Shown here: positions 19,409 to 28,252 of the stretch, one piece after another | How the letters are laid out: each line of letters starts with the position of its first letter | Position numbering within the stretch: position 1 is the stretch's first letter | Source: an uncultured Acidobacteriota bacterium | GTDB taxonomy: Bacteria; Acidobacteriota; Terriglobia; Bryobacterales; Bryobacteraceae | DNA length: 64,000 bases | Assembly: GCA_902825945.1 (NCBI GenBank) | Contig: CADECY010000018.1 | Location: 1 to 64,000, forward strand | Direction: 5' to 3' | The notes under the pieces: model-generated | Seen by the model: only the letters and a program-made list of their open reading frames with translations | What the model was told of the DNA's origin: nothing | The model's database searches: none | Translations under genes and position numbers: made by a program

Positions 19409-19888
19409 CTACTGACGTTTCGGGACCTCGTAGACCGGCGCGTACCCCGCGCCCGACGCGAGCCCCAACGGCAGTCCGATCACAGAGCCGAGAACGAGCC
19501 CAACCACGGCGAAAACGCCGGTCCAATCTTCATCGGCGCCTTCGCGCTGACCTGCCGCCGCGATGCCGCCCATAACGCCCGCGCCCACTCCACCGCCGAT
19601 CGCCGCGCCGAGCAGCGCGTTGCGCGTCTTCCTCTTCCGCGCAACCGACACCTGCTCCACCTCGGATTTCGGGATGCTCGTCACGCCGGCCTGGCCGCTG
19701 ATCTGGATGGCTTCTTCGCTGGCGCCGGCGAACTTGCCGGAGATCCGCTTCTTGACACCCTGCCGTTTCACTTTCGCTTCCGCGCCCGGCGCGATCGACA
19801 TTACGCGATTCCACGAGCCAGAGGACGCGGGCTTTCCCTCTTGGGCCCAAGCGAGCGGCACCGCCAGCACGATTGCGAGGAGCCTCAT
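19409..19888 (-). CDS. small exported glycine-zipper protein (paralogue B)
   Basis: 159 residues from the ATG at 19888, with a signal peptide (MRLLAIVLAVPLAWAQ). The core matches paralogues A and [57 protein letters not shown], then a glycine zipper (AAIGGGVGAGVMGG) and a second Gly-rich hydrophobic segment (GLVLGSVIGLPLGLASGAG). Its start overlaps the stop of paralogue C by 4 bp, and paralogue C overlaps the 2097-residue gene in the same way, so all three are one operon. The two-segment glycine-zipper end suggests membrane insertion or homo-oligomer packing. Function unknown; joint action with the large secreted protein is an inference from coupling. Confidence 0.78.
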   Translation of the reverse strand: MRLLAIVLAVPLAWAQEGKPASSGSWNRVMSIAPGAEAKVKRQGVKKRISGKFAGASEEAIQISGQAGVTSIPKSEVEQVSVARKRKTRNALLGAAIGGGVGAGVMGGIAAAGQREGADEDWTGVFAVVGLVLGSVIGLPLGLASGAGYAPVYEVPKRQ

Positions 19889-20382
19889 TTTGTGGCCGGC
19901 GGCCCAGCCGCCACTTCGTACACGGGCCCGAATCCGCCGCCCGACGCGAATCCCAACGGCGCCCCCACCGCCGCGCCGATGACGAGTCCGAGCGCGGCGA
20001 AGCCGTGGGCAACCGAATCCGCGTCTTCTTTCTCGACCGCCAGCGCGGCGCCCCCCACGATTCCGAATCCGGCCCCGGCGCCAATGCCCAAGCCGAGGAG
20101 TGTGTTCCGCGCCTTCTTGTTCCGCGCCACCGAGACCTGTTCGATCTCGGATTTCGGGATGCTGACCTCGCCGCCGGCTCCCCGGATTCGAATGGAGTCC
20201 GGATTGGCGCTGACGAACTTTCCGCTGAGGTGCTTCTTCACGCCCTGCCGCTTCACCTTGGTGTCCGCGCCCGGCGCGATCGACATCACTCGATTCCACG
20301 ATCCGGCCGGCGCGGCCTTTTTCTCTTGTGCCCAGGCGAGCGATGCCGCCAGAACAATCATGATGATTCTCTTCAGGGTCAT
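19885..20382 (-). CDS. small exported glycine-zipper protein (paralogue C)
   Basis: 165 residues with a signal peptide (MTLKRIIMIVLAASLAWAQ). The core PAGSWNRVMSIAPGADTKVK, LSGKFVSANPDSIRI and VSIPKSEIEQVSVARNKKARN is close to paralogue B, and is followed by a glycine zipper (GLGIGAGAGFGIVGG) and a Gly/Ala segment (ALGLVIGAAVGAPLGFASGGG). B and C sit side by side, which suggests a tandem duplication, with A the more distant copy 5 kb away. The start overlaps the stop of the giant gene by 4 bp. Confidence 0.78.
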   Translation of the reverse strand: MTLKRIIMIVLAASLAWAQEKKAAPAGSWNRVMSIAPGADTKVKRQGVKKHLSGKFVSANPDSIRIRGAGGEVSIPKSEIEQVSVARNKKARNTLLGLGIGAGAGFGIVGGAALAVEKEDADSVAHGFAALGLVIGAAVGAPLGFASGGGFGPVYEVAAGPPATK

Positions 20383-23300
20383 GGCTTGGTATGTCCTACC
20401 GAGACCACGTTGGTGAACGTGTCTCCATTCGAGTTCTGCACCTCCACCGTGACGAAGATGTTATACGCCGTCAGAGTAGCGGGCAGCGTGAAGTCGAGTT
20501 GCTGCGTGCTCGATTGTCCGTTGGCGGGCAACGATCCGAGCACCAACGGGAGAGCCGTGAGGAGCGTCGGGCTCCCGGTCCCGCCCGTCGGATTGAAGGA
20601 GACGTTCATGATCCGGAGGTTAAAGCCCGCCGTCGGCGTCGGATTCGAGAAGAAGATGTTCGAGCGATACGTCGTCCCGCTCACGAGCACCGGCGGGAAG
20701 ATCGTTGATACCGTGCCAGGACGCGGGATGAACGTCGCCGTCGCCACCACGGGACCGTTCACCGTGATCAGCGTGTTGACCGTGGTCACCGTCGACGGCA
20801 CGCCGCCGTTGTTGATCACCACGTCCCGCACTCCGAACCCGGTATTCGCCGTCGCCAGCAACCGGACCTGGCTTCCCGGCACGAAACAATTGTTCGGGAA
20901 GCCCGGCGCGTTGCCCTGCGCGGGATTCAGCGCCACCGTTCCACTGCCCACTCCGGTCAGGGTGACCGTATGGCAAGCCGTCTGGAAGATCGCGGTAGCC
21001 GTAAGGTTGGCGTTCGGCTGCACCGTTGCCACCGCCGTATTCGCGCCGGTGGACCAGCCCGTGAAGCGGTAGCCCGTGCCGTTGACCACTTGCGGTGTGT
21101 CGGCGGCGATCGTCTGTGTCGAACCCGCCGGAACCTGCTGCGAAACCGGATCCGCCGTGAACGCTCCGCTCGCGCCGATTCGGACGCCGAGTCCGGCGGG
21201 GTTGGAGGCGACCGTGAGCGTCACGTTCTGCGGAGCGCCGAAGGCGGCGTTCACGGACTTGGGTCCGTTCATTGTCACCGTCACCGGCGACGTGGAACCG
21301 GTGGCGTCACCGGACCAGCCCGTGAATTGATTGCCCGTGTTCGGACTCGCGGTCAGCGTCACCACCGTCCCTGGCGCGTAGCAGTTGGCGGGGAATCCGG
21401 CCAGGCCCGTGGCCGGATTCAGCGCAACCGTTCCGCCGCTCGCGCTCACTGTGAGGATGTGGCAGGCGGCCTGGAAATTCGCCGTCGCCGTGAAGGTGAA
21501 CGCGGTGCCGATCGTGGTCACAGGCGTTGATCCACCCGTGCTCCAGTTGACGAAGGCATAGCCAGTGCCGTTCAACACTTGCGGTGTCTGCGTCGCGATC
21601 GTTTGTGTGTTGTTCGAAGCCGGGAACTGCTGCGAGATCGGACCCGGCGTGAAGTTCCCGCTCGCCCCGAACCGCACACCCAGGCCCACCGGGTTGCTGG
21701 TGAGCGTGACGGTAACGTTGGTGGGCGCCCCGCAGTTTGCCGTGATGATCGCCGGACCACTCAACGTGATCGTCGCGGGATTGTTGGTAACCGTCGTGGC
21801 GTTGGCACCGATCAGAACCTGGAAGTTCTGGAACTGCTGCCCGGTGGGCGGGTTCGCAGTCACCGTGAGGCTCGCTCCCGCCGGATAGACCAGCGGACTG
21901 GCCAGCAGCGCGGAGTTCGACGGACCCACCGTGACGCCGCAGCCCGTTGCCGTCACCACGTATCCGGTGGCGGTGTAATTCGCCGTGTAAGTTGCCGCAC
22001 CTGTCGCGGGCAGCGTCACCGCTGGTCCGGCCGGCGTCCAATTCTGGAACTGGTAGTAGGTCTGGTTGTTGAAGACCACGGCCTGAGGCGCAGCGGTCAG
22101 CGTCTGCGCGGAGCCGCCGGGCAGGGATGCGGCATGCGAATTCGGCGAAGAAGCCGCGCCGATGCCCACCGTGACTCCGATGTTTGCCGGCGCGGTGTTC
22201 ACCGTCACCGCGACCTGTTGCTGTTGCGGCGAACAAGTGGCCACGATATTCGCCGGGGCGTTGATCACCACGATGGAGTTGTTCGGGATCTGCTGCGCGC
22301 CCGCAGTGAGGCTGTCGAGTTGGACCCCCTGCGGCACGGTTACGGTCACGATCCGCTGCACTCCAGCGGCGTAGAAGCCTGACGCGGGCACGATGGTGCA
22401 GCCGCCAGTGGCGCTGGTGGTGACGCGATACAGCGTATCGAAGACCGCAGTATAGGTTCCACCGGTTGCCGGCAGGGTGACCGCCTGCGACGCGCTGGTC
22501 CACGCCGGATTGGGCACGTTGTTGAAGGACCAGCCTTTGAAGTCATACCGGGTATCGCTGGCCGCGTTCAGGATGGAAACGGGCAAGACGTTGACCGTCG
22601 CGGCGCCGGCCGTGAAGGCGCTCGTGGTGAAGGTGTTGGTGGCGGAACCCACGCCCGTGAGCCCAACCGTGGCGCCGATGCCCGCCGGGAACGTGTCCAC
22701 GGTAACGCTGCTGGTCTGGCAGGTCCCGCAGAGTGCCTTCATTTCACCGTCCGTCAGTGCGCGGTCGAAGATCTGGAAATCGTCGAGCGTACCTTGGAAG
22801 TAGGGGCTCTGCACCTGGGTAAGCCCGTTGTATCCGATGAAGGCGGTGGGAGAGTTGGGAGACTGCGGCAGGTTGGACAGGGTCCGCAGCAGGCCGCCGG
22901 TGCTCAGGTTCGTGATGACCACCGTCTGTCCGTCAGCGAACATCGTGACTTCTGGCAGCGTGGTGACGATGCCCCCGACAGTGGCGGGGCTGCTCTTGAT
23001 CCGGAATCCGATGCAGTGCCAGGCGCCATCGTCACCGAACCCGGTGGAACCGCCGAACGGATAGTTACCGGATGTCCCCTGATTGCCATCGGTAATGTCG
23101 AGTTCGAGAGCCTTCGCCGCGGGTTGGATCGAGAAGGAGTGCCAGGCCCGCTCGCCGCCGTAGCGCCCTTGCGCGTGCTGGTTGTTCCACATTCGTCCGA
23201 ACACGACGCCTCCCCTTTCACCGGGCGCGATCTTCACATGAGTGATGACCGTGATGTCGCGCGTCGAATCAGCGAGAGAGGCGTGGCTGCCGAGCAGGAT

Positions 23301-26300
23301 TGCCGAGCGCGGGCTGGCCGGAAAGCTCAGCGCCTTACCGGTCTTGCCGGGCACCGAAGTCAGCACGTTGGATTGCGCCGTGTACCCATTGATCAAACCG
23401 TTCAGCGTTACGCTCTGGTTGTTGGTCAGGTTACCCCTGGTATCGGAGATCGGGTTAGCAGCCGACTCCATCTCGAACAGAGCCAATGACGGGGAAGGCA
23501 GCACGCAGGCGTTGACCGTGGGCTGGCTGAAGCCGGCAGTGACGGTCCGAGGCGCGCTCATGGTCACCGTGACTGGCGACGCCGAACCGGTTACCGCGCC
23601 GGACCATCCAGTGAACGTGTTCCCCGGGTTGGGCGTGGCCGTGAGAGTGACCACTGTGCCCGGCGCATAGCAATTGGTTTGGAATCCGGTGACCGACCCC
23701 GGCGGATTCGCGGTGATCGTGCCGCCGCTCGAGTTGGTGGACAGCACATAGCAGGCAAGAGTGAAGTTCGCCGTCGCCGTCGTGTTCGCCGTGGGCGTAA
23801 CCGTCGTAGTGGTTCCGGTGCCGCCCGTGGACCAGCCGGTGAACGTGTAGCCCGTGCCGTTGAGGATCTGCGGAGTTTGCGTCGCGATCGTCGCGGCCTG
23901 GTTGGCGGGGACCTGTTGGGTGACGGGTCCGGCGGTGAAGTTGCCGGACGTGCCGATGCGGACTCCGAGTCCGGCGGGGTTAGTGGTCACGGTGAGGTTC
24001 ACCGTGGTGGCCTGAGCGGTGGTGCAGTTGACCTTGAAGTCCGTGGGCCCCTGAGGGATGAAGCCCTTCAACGGCAGACTCGCCGCTGGGATGTTACCGG
24101 ATTTCGAGTTACCCGACCACGTGGTGTAGGCCCAATCCACGCTGGCCACTGCCTGACCCTGTGGGCAGGACGCAGCGATCGTCAGCGATGCGCCGTAGGC
24201 GTAGTATCCGCTTGGGGACCCGGGCGCGAGCGCGACCGCTCCCGTGAGCACATGCAGGAACTCGTCATAGTAGTTCAATTGCATCGTCGTGTCGGCGCTG
24301 ATCACGCTCTTGAACTGGTTCGCCTTCGATCCGCCCCAGTCGCCAAAGTAGGAGCGGAACCGCTGCGACACGTTGTTATAGAAGTGATTGGCGGGCGCAT
24401 CGAAGCTGACCTCGGTGTCCTTCTCGATGTCGAAGTCCTGGTTGCCGGAGTAGTCCGTGCCGTCGATCTTGTAGATCACGGACGTGTTCGACGGCCGAAT
24501 GCGGAGTTTCACCTTCGTCGTCTGGAGCAACTCCACCGGAGGAGTCTTCTCCTCCGCTGACTCGATGTCTCCGACCACGATCTTGACCGGTATCTCCGCT
24601 GGTCCGCCCTGAAGGTTTGCGATCTCGGGCATCTCGGCCGTGATCGTGAAGCGCGGAGGCCAGATGACGCGGCTGTACACCGAAGACTGGATCTTCGCCT
24701 CCACTCCTCCGAGCAAAAGCTTGACCGTCCCGAGCACGTTGCCATCGGCGTCCGTCGCGCCGAGGCCGATGGCTTCCACCTGGATCACGTCGCCTGCCTT
24801 CGGTGGCGCGGCGCCGACCGCCGTCCAATCGACCGGCTCCCCATCAATCATCTTGAACATCGCCGCTTCGGGCGCGTTGCCCAATGGCCGCAGGCGGCGC
24901 CGGAGCGCGGGTGCGGCGGGAGCGGAACTCAGGCTGCGCGGCTGGGTCTTAATGCCGGACTTCGTCGTCTGGAATGCCGTCGTATATTGCGGACCGACAT
25001 CCGCCGGGACCTCCACGGTCACGCTCTCGTCATCCGCCGCGATGATATCGAGCGTCAGATCGCCGAGTTGCACCGAGCGTCCGTTGTGCTCCTTGGTCCG
25101 CGCGGGCAGGTTGTTCTTGATATTGCTCGAGGACTTGGTAATGACGGTGAGCGTGAACTGCGCACCCGGCGCGACCGTTCCCGGCTCGCCCGTCTCCGCG
25201 TCCACCACCTCGACGATCTCGAACGGCTTATCCGCGTCCGCTAGCGCGGGCATCGGCGTTCCGCCGGGGTCGAACGGACCCGTGGTTCCGGTCAAGTCGC
25301 CGAGGATCGGATCGCGCACGATCGCGATCGCCCTGCTCTGTCCGGGCGGGTTCTTTCCCAAACCGACCTTGATCAAGCTGACCCCATCATTGATCCCGAG
25401 GAACGACGGCGACCCGGCATCACCCTCCACCTTTACCACCGCGTCCCGGACCAGTTGCCCGCAGTTATCCCAAACCTCGAACGTTCCCGTCCCGTCCGCG
25501 CCGATCTGGGGATCCACGCTCGCGAGCACCGGAATCAGCTCTGTGGGCAGGCACGCCCGTGTGGCCACCGGAAGCCCGCGCACGAAGACATTGGTCGCCG
25601 GCTGCCCCGGCGAGGTCACCCGCAGCGTGAACGGACCCAGCGCGCCCGCGAGCGACACCGCCACCCGTCCGCTCTGGCCCGGCTGCAAGACGAGTTGCGC
25701 CGGCGTCAGGCGCATGGCGCGCGCACCGGCCGCATCCGCTGATTCGATGGTGTAGGTCTGTGGAACGGCGTTCGGATTCGTCAGCTCGAGCGACTGTGTC
25801 TCGGTGCCGCCGGGGAAAACCAGCGTGCGGCGCGAGAGAACCGGCGAGAGGATCTGCGTCCGGGGGAGGATGCGGAGATAGAGCGGAATGAACGTGGGCT
25901 CACCGGTCTGGCCGCCCGCCGCGGTGAGGATCGAGATCTGGCCTTTGTAGACTCCGGGGGCGAGTCCCACGGCGAGCACGGTGACGTCCACGGTGTCGGA
26001 GACACCGGGCGCGAGACGGCCGCCGGGTTTCGAAAAGCTGGCCGAGATGCGGTCTATGGGAGCGAACTGGATCTGCCAGTCGGCCCCGGTGTCGGAGAGC
26101 ACCGGGACCGTCTGGCGCGCGGGCGCGGGCCCGCCCTCCACGGCGACGAACTCGAGCTGCTTCGTCGGGGCCTTCAGCCCGGGACGCGCCGGATCGGGCA
26201 CGTCTTCGGTGAGGCGAAGCATCAGGTCCGCCGGTCCGAACGTGGTGATCCGCTCGGTGTGGATGCCCTGGGTGAGGTCGATGCGCGGATGCTTCAGGCG

Positions 26301-26672
26301 GACGCGGTCGGGATTGGTGTCCACGGCCATGAAGCCGATGCCGATGGTCTCCGGGTCGGCGGAGCGGATCGAACCGCGCGGCGCGGCGAAACCGCTGGAG
26401 CCGCTCTTGCCGATCGCTTTCTTCAGTTGCCCCTCGACACTCAGGATCCTCGGACCCGCGTCGCGTGAGCTGAACTCGATGTCGTACTCGCCGGCCTCGG
26501 CGAGGAAGATACGCGCGGTTCCGCCACCGTCGGTCCGGACCGCGATGGCGCCGTTGCCCGTCGGGTGCTTCTTGACGATAATGTCGATGTCCTTGACGCC
26601 CTTGGTCGTAGCCCACAGATTCGGAACCGCCACCGCCAGCAGAGCGGCCGGAACCAGAAAATTCATCCTCAT
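20379..26672 (-). CDS. giant secreted multidomain protein with LamG and InlB-like repeats
   Basis: 2097 residues, signal peptide MRMNFLVPAALLAVAVPNLWA (an ATG two codons on is also possible). In order: about 600 residues of beta-sandwich modules resembling the extracellular Ig-like or ASPM-SPD-2-like type (residues about 20-570, e.g. RRTLVFPGGTETQSLELTNPN); a Ser/Ala-rich linker; further beta modules; divergent InlB B-repeat units (CYAPGTVVTLTATPNPGNTF then GWSG); a LamG/concanavalin-like domain at about residues 1060-1320 (LALFEMESAANPI to DDFQIFDRALTDGEMKALCG); then more InlB-like repeats to the end. No catalytic motif was seen, so adhesion or polysaccharide binding is the likeliest role. 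It leads an operon with glycine-zipper paralogues C and B. The C-terminus lacks an LPxTG motif or a PEP-CTERM. Confidence 0.85.
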   Translation of the reverse strand: MRMNFLVPAALLAVAVPNLWATTKGVKDIDIIVKKHPTGNGAIAVRTDGGGTARIFLAEAGEYDIEFSSRDAGPRILSVEGQLKKAIGKSGSSGFAAPRGSIRSADPETIGIGFMAVDTNPDRVRLKHPRIDLTQGIHTERITTFGPADLMLRLTEDVPDPARPGLKAPTKQLEFVAVEGGPAPARQTVPVLSDTGADWQIQFAPIDRISASFSKPGGRLAPGVSDTVDVTVLAVGLAPGVYKGQISILTAAGGQTGEPTFIPLYLRILPRTQILSPVLSRRTLVFPGGTETQSLELTNPNAVPQTYTIESADAAGARAMRLTPAQLVLQPGQSGRVAVSLAGALGPFTLRVTSPGQPATNVFVRGLPVATRACLPTELIPVLASVDPQIGADGTGTFEVWDNCGQLVRDAVVKVEGDAGSPSFLGINDGVSLIKVGLGKNPPGQSRAIAIVRDPILGDLTGTTGPFDPGGTPMPALADADKPFEIVEVVDAETGEPGTVAPGAQFTLTVITKSSSNIKNNLPARTKEHNGRSVQLGDLTLDIIAADDESVTVEVPADVGPQYTTAFQTTKSGIKTQPRSLSSAPAAPALRRRLRPLGNAPEAAMFKMIDGEPVDWTAVGAAPPKAGDVIQVEAIGLGATDADGNVLGTVKLLLGGVEAKIQSSVYSRVIWPPRFTITAEMPEIANLQGGPAEIPVKIVVGDIESAEEKTPPVELLQTTKVKLRIRPSNTSVIYKIDGTDYSGNQDFDIEKDTEVSFDAPANHFYNNVSQRFRSYFGDWGGSKANQFKSVISADTTMQLNYYDEFLHVLTGAVALAPGSPSGYYAYGASLTIAASCPQGQAVASVDWAYTTWSGNSKSGNIPAASLPLKGFIPQGPTDFKVNCTTAQATTVNLTVTTNPAGLGVRIGTSGNFTAGPVTQQVPANQAATIATQTPQILNGTGYTFTGWSTGGTGTTTTVTPTANTTATANFTLACYVLSTNSSGGTITANPPGSVTGFQTNCYAPGTVVTLTATPNPGNTFTGWSGAVTGSASPVTVTMSAPRTVTAGFSQPTVNACVLPSPSLALFEMESAANPISDTRGNLTNNQSVTLNGLINGYTAQSNVLTSVPGKTGKALSFPASPRSAILLGSHASLADSTRDITVITHVKIAPGERGGVVFGRMWNNQHAQGRYGGERAWHSFSIQPAAKALELDITDGNQGTSGNYPFGGSTGFGDDGAWHCIGFRIKSSPATVGGIVTTLPEVTMFADGQTVVITNLSTGGLLRTLSNLPQSPNSPTAFIGYNGLTQVQSPYFQGTLDDFQIFDRALTDGEMKALCGTCQTSSVTVDTFPAGIGATVGLTGVGSATNTFTTSAFTAGAATVNVLPVSILNAASDTRYDFKGWSFNNVPNPAWTSASQAVTLPATGGTYTAVFDTLYRVTTSATGGCTIVPASGFYAAGVQRIVTVTVPQGVQLDSLTAGAQQIPNNSIVVINAPANIVATCSPQQQQVAVTVNTAPANIGVTVGIGAASSPNSHAASLPGGSAQTLTAAPQAVVFNNQTYYQFQNWTPAGPAVTLPATGAATYTANYTATGYVVTATGCGVTVGPSNSALLASPLVYPAGASLTVTANPPTGQQFQNFQVLIGANATTVTNNPATITLSGPAIITANCGAPTNVTVTLTSNPVGLGVRFGASGNFTPGPISQQFPASNNTQTIATQTPQVLNGTGYAFVNWSTGGSTPVTTIGTAFTFTATANFQAACHILTVSASGGTVALNPATGLAGFPANCYAPGTVVTLTASPNTGNQFTGWSGDATGSTSPVTVTMNGPKSVNAAFGAPQNVTLTVASNPAGLGVRIGASGAFTADPVSQQVPAGSTQTIAADTPQVVNGTGYRFTGWSTGANTAVATVQPNANLTATAIFQTACHTVTLTGVGSGTVALNPAQGNAPGFPNNCFVPGSQVRLLATANTGFGVRDVVINNGGVPSTVTTVNTLITVNGPVVATATFIPRPGTVSTIFPPVLVSGTTYRSNIFFSNPTPTAGFNLRIMNVSFNPTGGTGSPTLLTALPLVLGSLPANGQSSTQQLDFTLPATLTAYNIFVTVEVQNSNGDTFTNVVSVGHTKP
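21000..24010 (-). repeat. three copies of a ~60-residue InlB-like repeat inside the giant gene
   Basis: The unit NPxGLGVRxGxSGxFTxxP, then QQxP, TIAxxTPQ, NGTGYxFxxWSTG occurs three times: about 23815-24005, 21525-21715 and 21045-21230 (minus strand). Each copy is followed by a Cys-bearing unit (ACHILTVSASGGTVALNP, then NCYAPGTVVTLTA). The second and third are adjacent, and the first lies beyond the LamG domain. Coordinates are approximate. Confidence 0.75.
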
Positions 26673-26773
26673 GCCCTGCCATGCGCGGTAGGGGCGAGGA
26701 CCGGGGACATTACGGTTTGTTCATGGTCCAAGAAGCAGGCCGAAGCGAACCGGGAGCGCGGTAGAATACGAGC

Positions 26774-27001
26774 ATGGATCCCGTCGTGCTGGACCGCGCC
26801 ATCGAAGAGCGGGCACGCGAAGTGAACTGCGCCCTTGCCAGTGTCCGCATGGAGGGGCTGGAACCGTCCGCCGAGGCGAAAGCGATCTTTCAGCGCTACG
26901 TGGAGGGTGAGGTGACGTCCGAGGAGCTGGATCGTCTTTTCGACAACTACCTGGACCGTGCCTATGGACCCGTACGTTTATCACGGGACAAACGTCCTTA
27001 G
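26774..27001 (+). CDS. VbhA-like antitoxin of a Fic toxin
   Basis: 75 residues. It carries the Fic-inhibitory motif (S/T)xxxE(G/N) as Ser23-Val-Arg-Met-Glu27-Gly28 in ASVRMEGLEPS, followed by AKAIFQRYVEGEVTSEELDRL, the usual body of VbhA-type antitoxins. In class I Fic systems the Glu of this motif reaches into the toxin active site and blocks productive ATP binding. The toxin gene overlaps it by 38 bp. A TAGAAT -10-like hexamer ends 6 nt before the ATG, and there is no Shine-Dalgarno sequence, so a leaderless transcript is likely. Confidence 0.9.
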   Translation: MDPVVLDRAIEERAREVNCALASVRMEGLEPSAEAKAIFQRYVEGEVTSEELDRLFDNYLDRAYGPVRLSRDKRP

Positions 27002-27536
27002 AAACCTCCGCGAGATTCGGGACCGGGAGACGTTCGAGCGCTTCGATGCGGACGTGACGGGCCGCCGCCTGCGTCAGCTCCGGCTGAAGCCGCTGCCCGG
27101 CCGCTTCGATATCCCCCACCTGCGGGCGATCCACCGGCGCATCTTCCAGGACCTGTTCGACTGGGCGGGACAGTTCCGCACCGTGAACATCTCCCGCTCC
27201 GGTCAGGTCCCGTTCTGCTTCGCCGATCAGATCGAGCCGAGTCTCCGCTCACTGTTCGACAAGCTCGCCCGCGAGGACCGCCTCGAGAAAAGCGGCCGCG
27301 CCGGATTTTGCGAGCGGGCCGCCTGGTACATGGGAGAACTGAACGCGATCCATCCGTTTCGCGAAGGCAACGGACGCACGCAGCGCGAGTTCATCCGCGA
27401 ACTCGCCGTCAACAGCGGACTTGCCCTCGACTGGTCGCGCGTGGACGCCGAGAGCATGCGCGAGGCCTCCCAGCGGAGTTTCCTGAGAGGCGACAACTCC
27501 GCGCTCGCGCGGATCCTGACCAGCGCCACCGCTTGA
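26964..27536 (+). CDS. Fic domain toxin (AMP transferase, VbhT-like)
   Basis: 190 residues from the ATG at 26964 (a GTG two codons earlier is possible). The Fic active-site motif HxFx(D/E)GNGRxxR is intact as HPFREGNGRTQR, with the catalytic His at about residue 130. Upstream segments GRFDIPHLRAIHRRIFQDLF and WAGQFRTVNISRSG are typical of Fic domains. Such enzymes transfer AMP to a target, often gyrase or topoisomerase IV in bacterial class I systems; the target here is unknown. The protein lacks the long C-terminal relaxase or secretion domain of VbhT, so it looks like a stand-alone toxin-antitoxin module. Confidence 0.92.
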   Translation: MDPYVYHGTNVLRNLREIRDRETFERFDADVTGRRLRQLRLKPLPGRFDIPHLRAIHRRIFQDLFDWAGQFRTVNISRSGQVPFCFADQIEPSLRSLFDKLAREDRLEKSGRAGFCERAAWYMGELNAIHPFREGNGRTQREFIRELAVNSGLALDWSRVDAESMREASQRSFLRGDNSALARILTSATA

Positions 27537-27570
27537 GGCCGAGCGATTCAGACACTCCCATCGTTCGGGC

Positions 27571-27981
27571 TCAGCCTCGGAAGGGGTCGATGATCGCAAG
27601 GCCGGCGTGGGCGAAGTCGCCGCCATTCCGGGTCACGACCGTGAGCCCACGGGTGATCGCGGTGGCGGCGATCAGGCTATCCTTGACCGGCATTGCCTTA
27701 CCCTTCGCCCGGAGATCCGCCAACAGTTGGGCCCAACGCAACGCCGTATCCGCTTCCCATGCCAGGCACAGGATTCTCCTCGACACGGCTTCGAACCAAC
27801 CTTCCAACGTCCGCCGCTTCCTGCCATCCGGGAGAATCAAGATCCCGAATCTCAGTTCTCCGAGAATCACGGGATCCACAGCGAGATCCGCCTGATTGAC
27901 GCGAAGCCACTCGATGACGCGAGGCTCCGGCGACGGCTTGGTGACTTCGCTGAGGACGTTCGCGTCGACGAGGTACTTCAC
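27571..27981 (-). CDS. PIN domain toxin (VapC type)
   Basis: 136 residues from the GTG at 27981, which overlaps the antitoxin stop (GTGA). The PIN fold is clear: Asp6 in KYLVDANVLSEV, Glu in DPVILGELRFG, Asp in MPVKDSLIAATAI and the closing RNGGDF, giving the acidic residues that bind magnesium. VapC proteins are ribonucleases, commonly cutting tRNA or rRNA. An in-frame start at 28035 would overlap most of the antitoxin end and lacks support. It converges with the Fic gene, 34 bp away, so two unrelated toxin-antitoxin systems meet tail to tail. Confidence 0.9.
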   Translation of the reverse strand: MKYLVDANVLSEVTKPSPEPRVIEWLRVNQADLAVDPVILGELRFGILILPDGRKRRTLEGWFEAVSRRILCLAWEADTALRWAQLLADLRAKGKAMPVKDSLIAATAITRGLTVVTRNGGDFAHAGLAIIDPFRG

Positions 27982-28208
27982 AGAGTGTCGGTCGATTCGG
28001 ACTCGATGGGCACGAAATACCCCTTCACCGGGCATGCCAGGAGCAGGTCGATGAGGCCGTCATTGGGCGGCGGCGTGCTCCGGACCAAGCGATAATCCCC
28101 CCGGTCGAGCCGCTCGATCTCGAACGACTGCCCCGGTTCGACGCGATCCATTTGGCGGAACTCCGCTGGGAGCACGATCTGGCCCTTCGAGGATATAGTA
28201 GTCTTCAC
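27978..28208 (-). CDS. AbrB/MazE-type antitoxin
   Basis: 76 residues starting at a GTG (28208) with GGAGG just upstream. The N-terminal half is a SpoVT-AbrB DNA-binding domain (MKTTISSKGQIVLPAEFRQM, then EPGQSFEIERLDRGDYRLV). The C-terminal third (GLIDLLLACPVKGYFVPIE) has the look of a toxin-binding tail. It would repress its own promoter together with the PIN toxin; an inverted repeat over the likely -10 at 28253-28271 fits this. Overlaps the toxin start by 4 bp. Confidence 0.9.
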   Translation of the reverse strand: MKTTISSKGQIVLPAEFRQMDRVEPGQSFEIERLDRGDYRLVRSTPPPNDGLIDLLLACPVKGYFVPIESESTDTL

Positions 28209-28252
28209 GGGTCCTCCACTGTGCGAATCGGGCTTCCCCTTCTTCGCTCAAA

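Noticed and set aside
20379..24010. CRISPR-like array suggested by repeated DNA
   Set aside because: The repeats are about 180 bp, in frame and encode InlB-like units; there are no short repeat-spacer units or cas genes.
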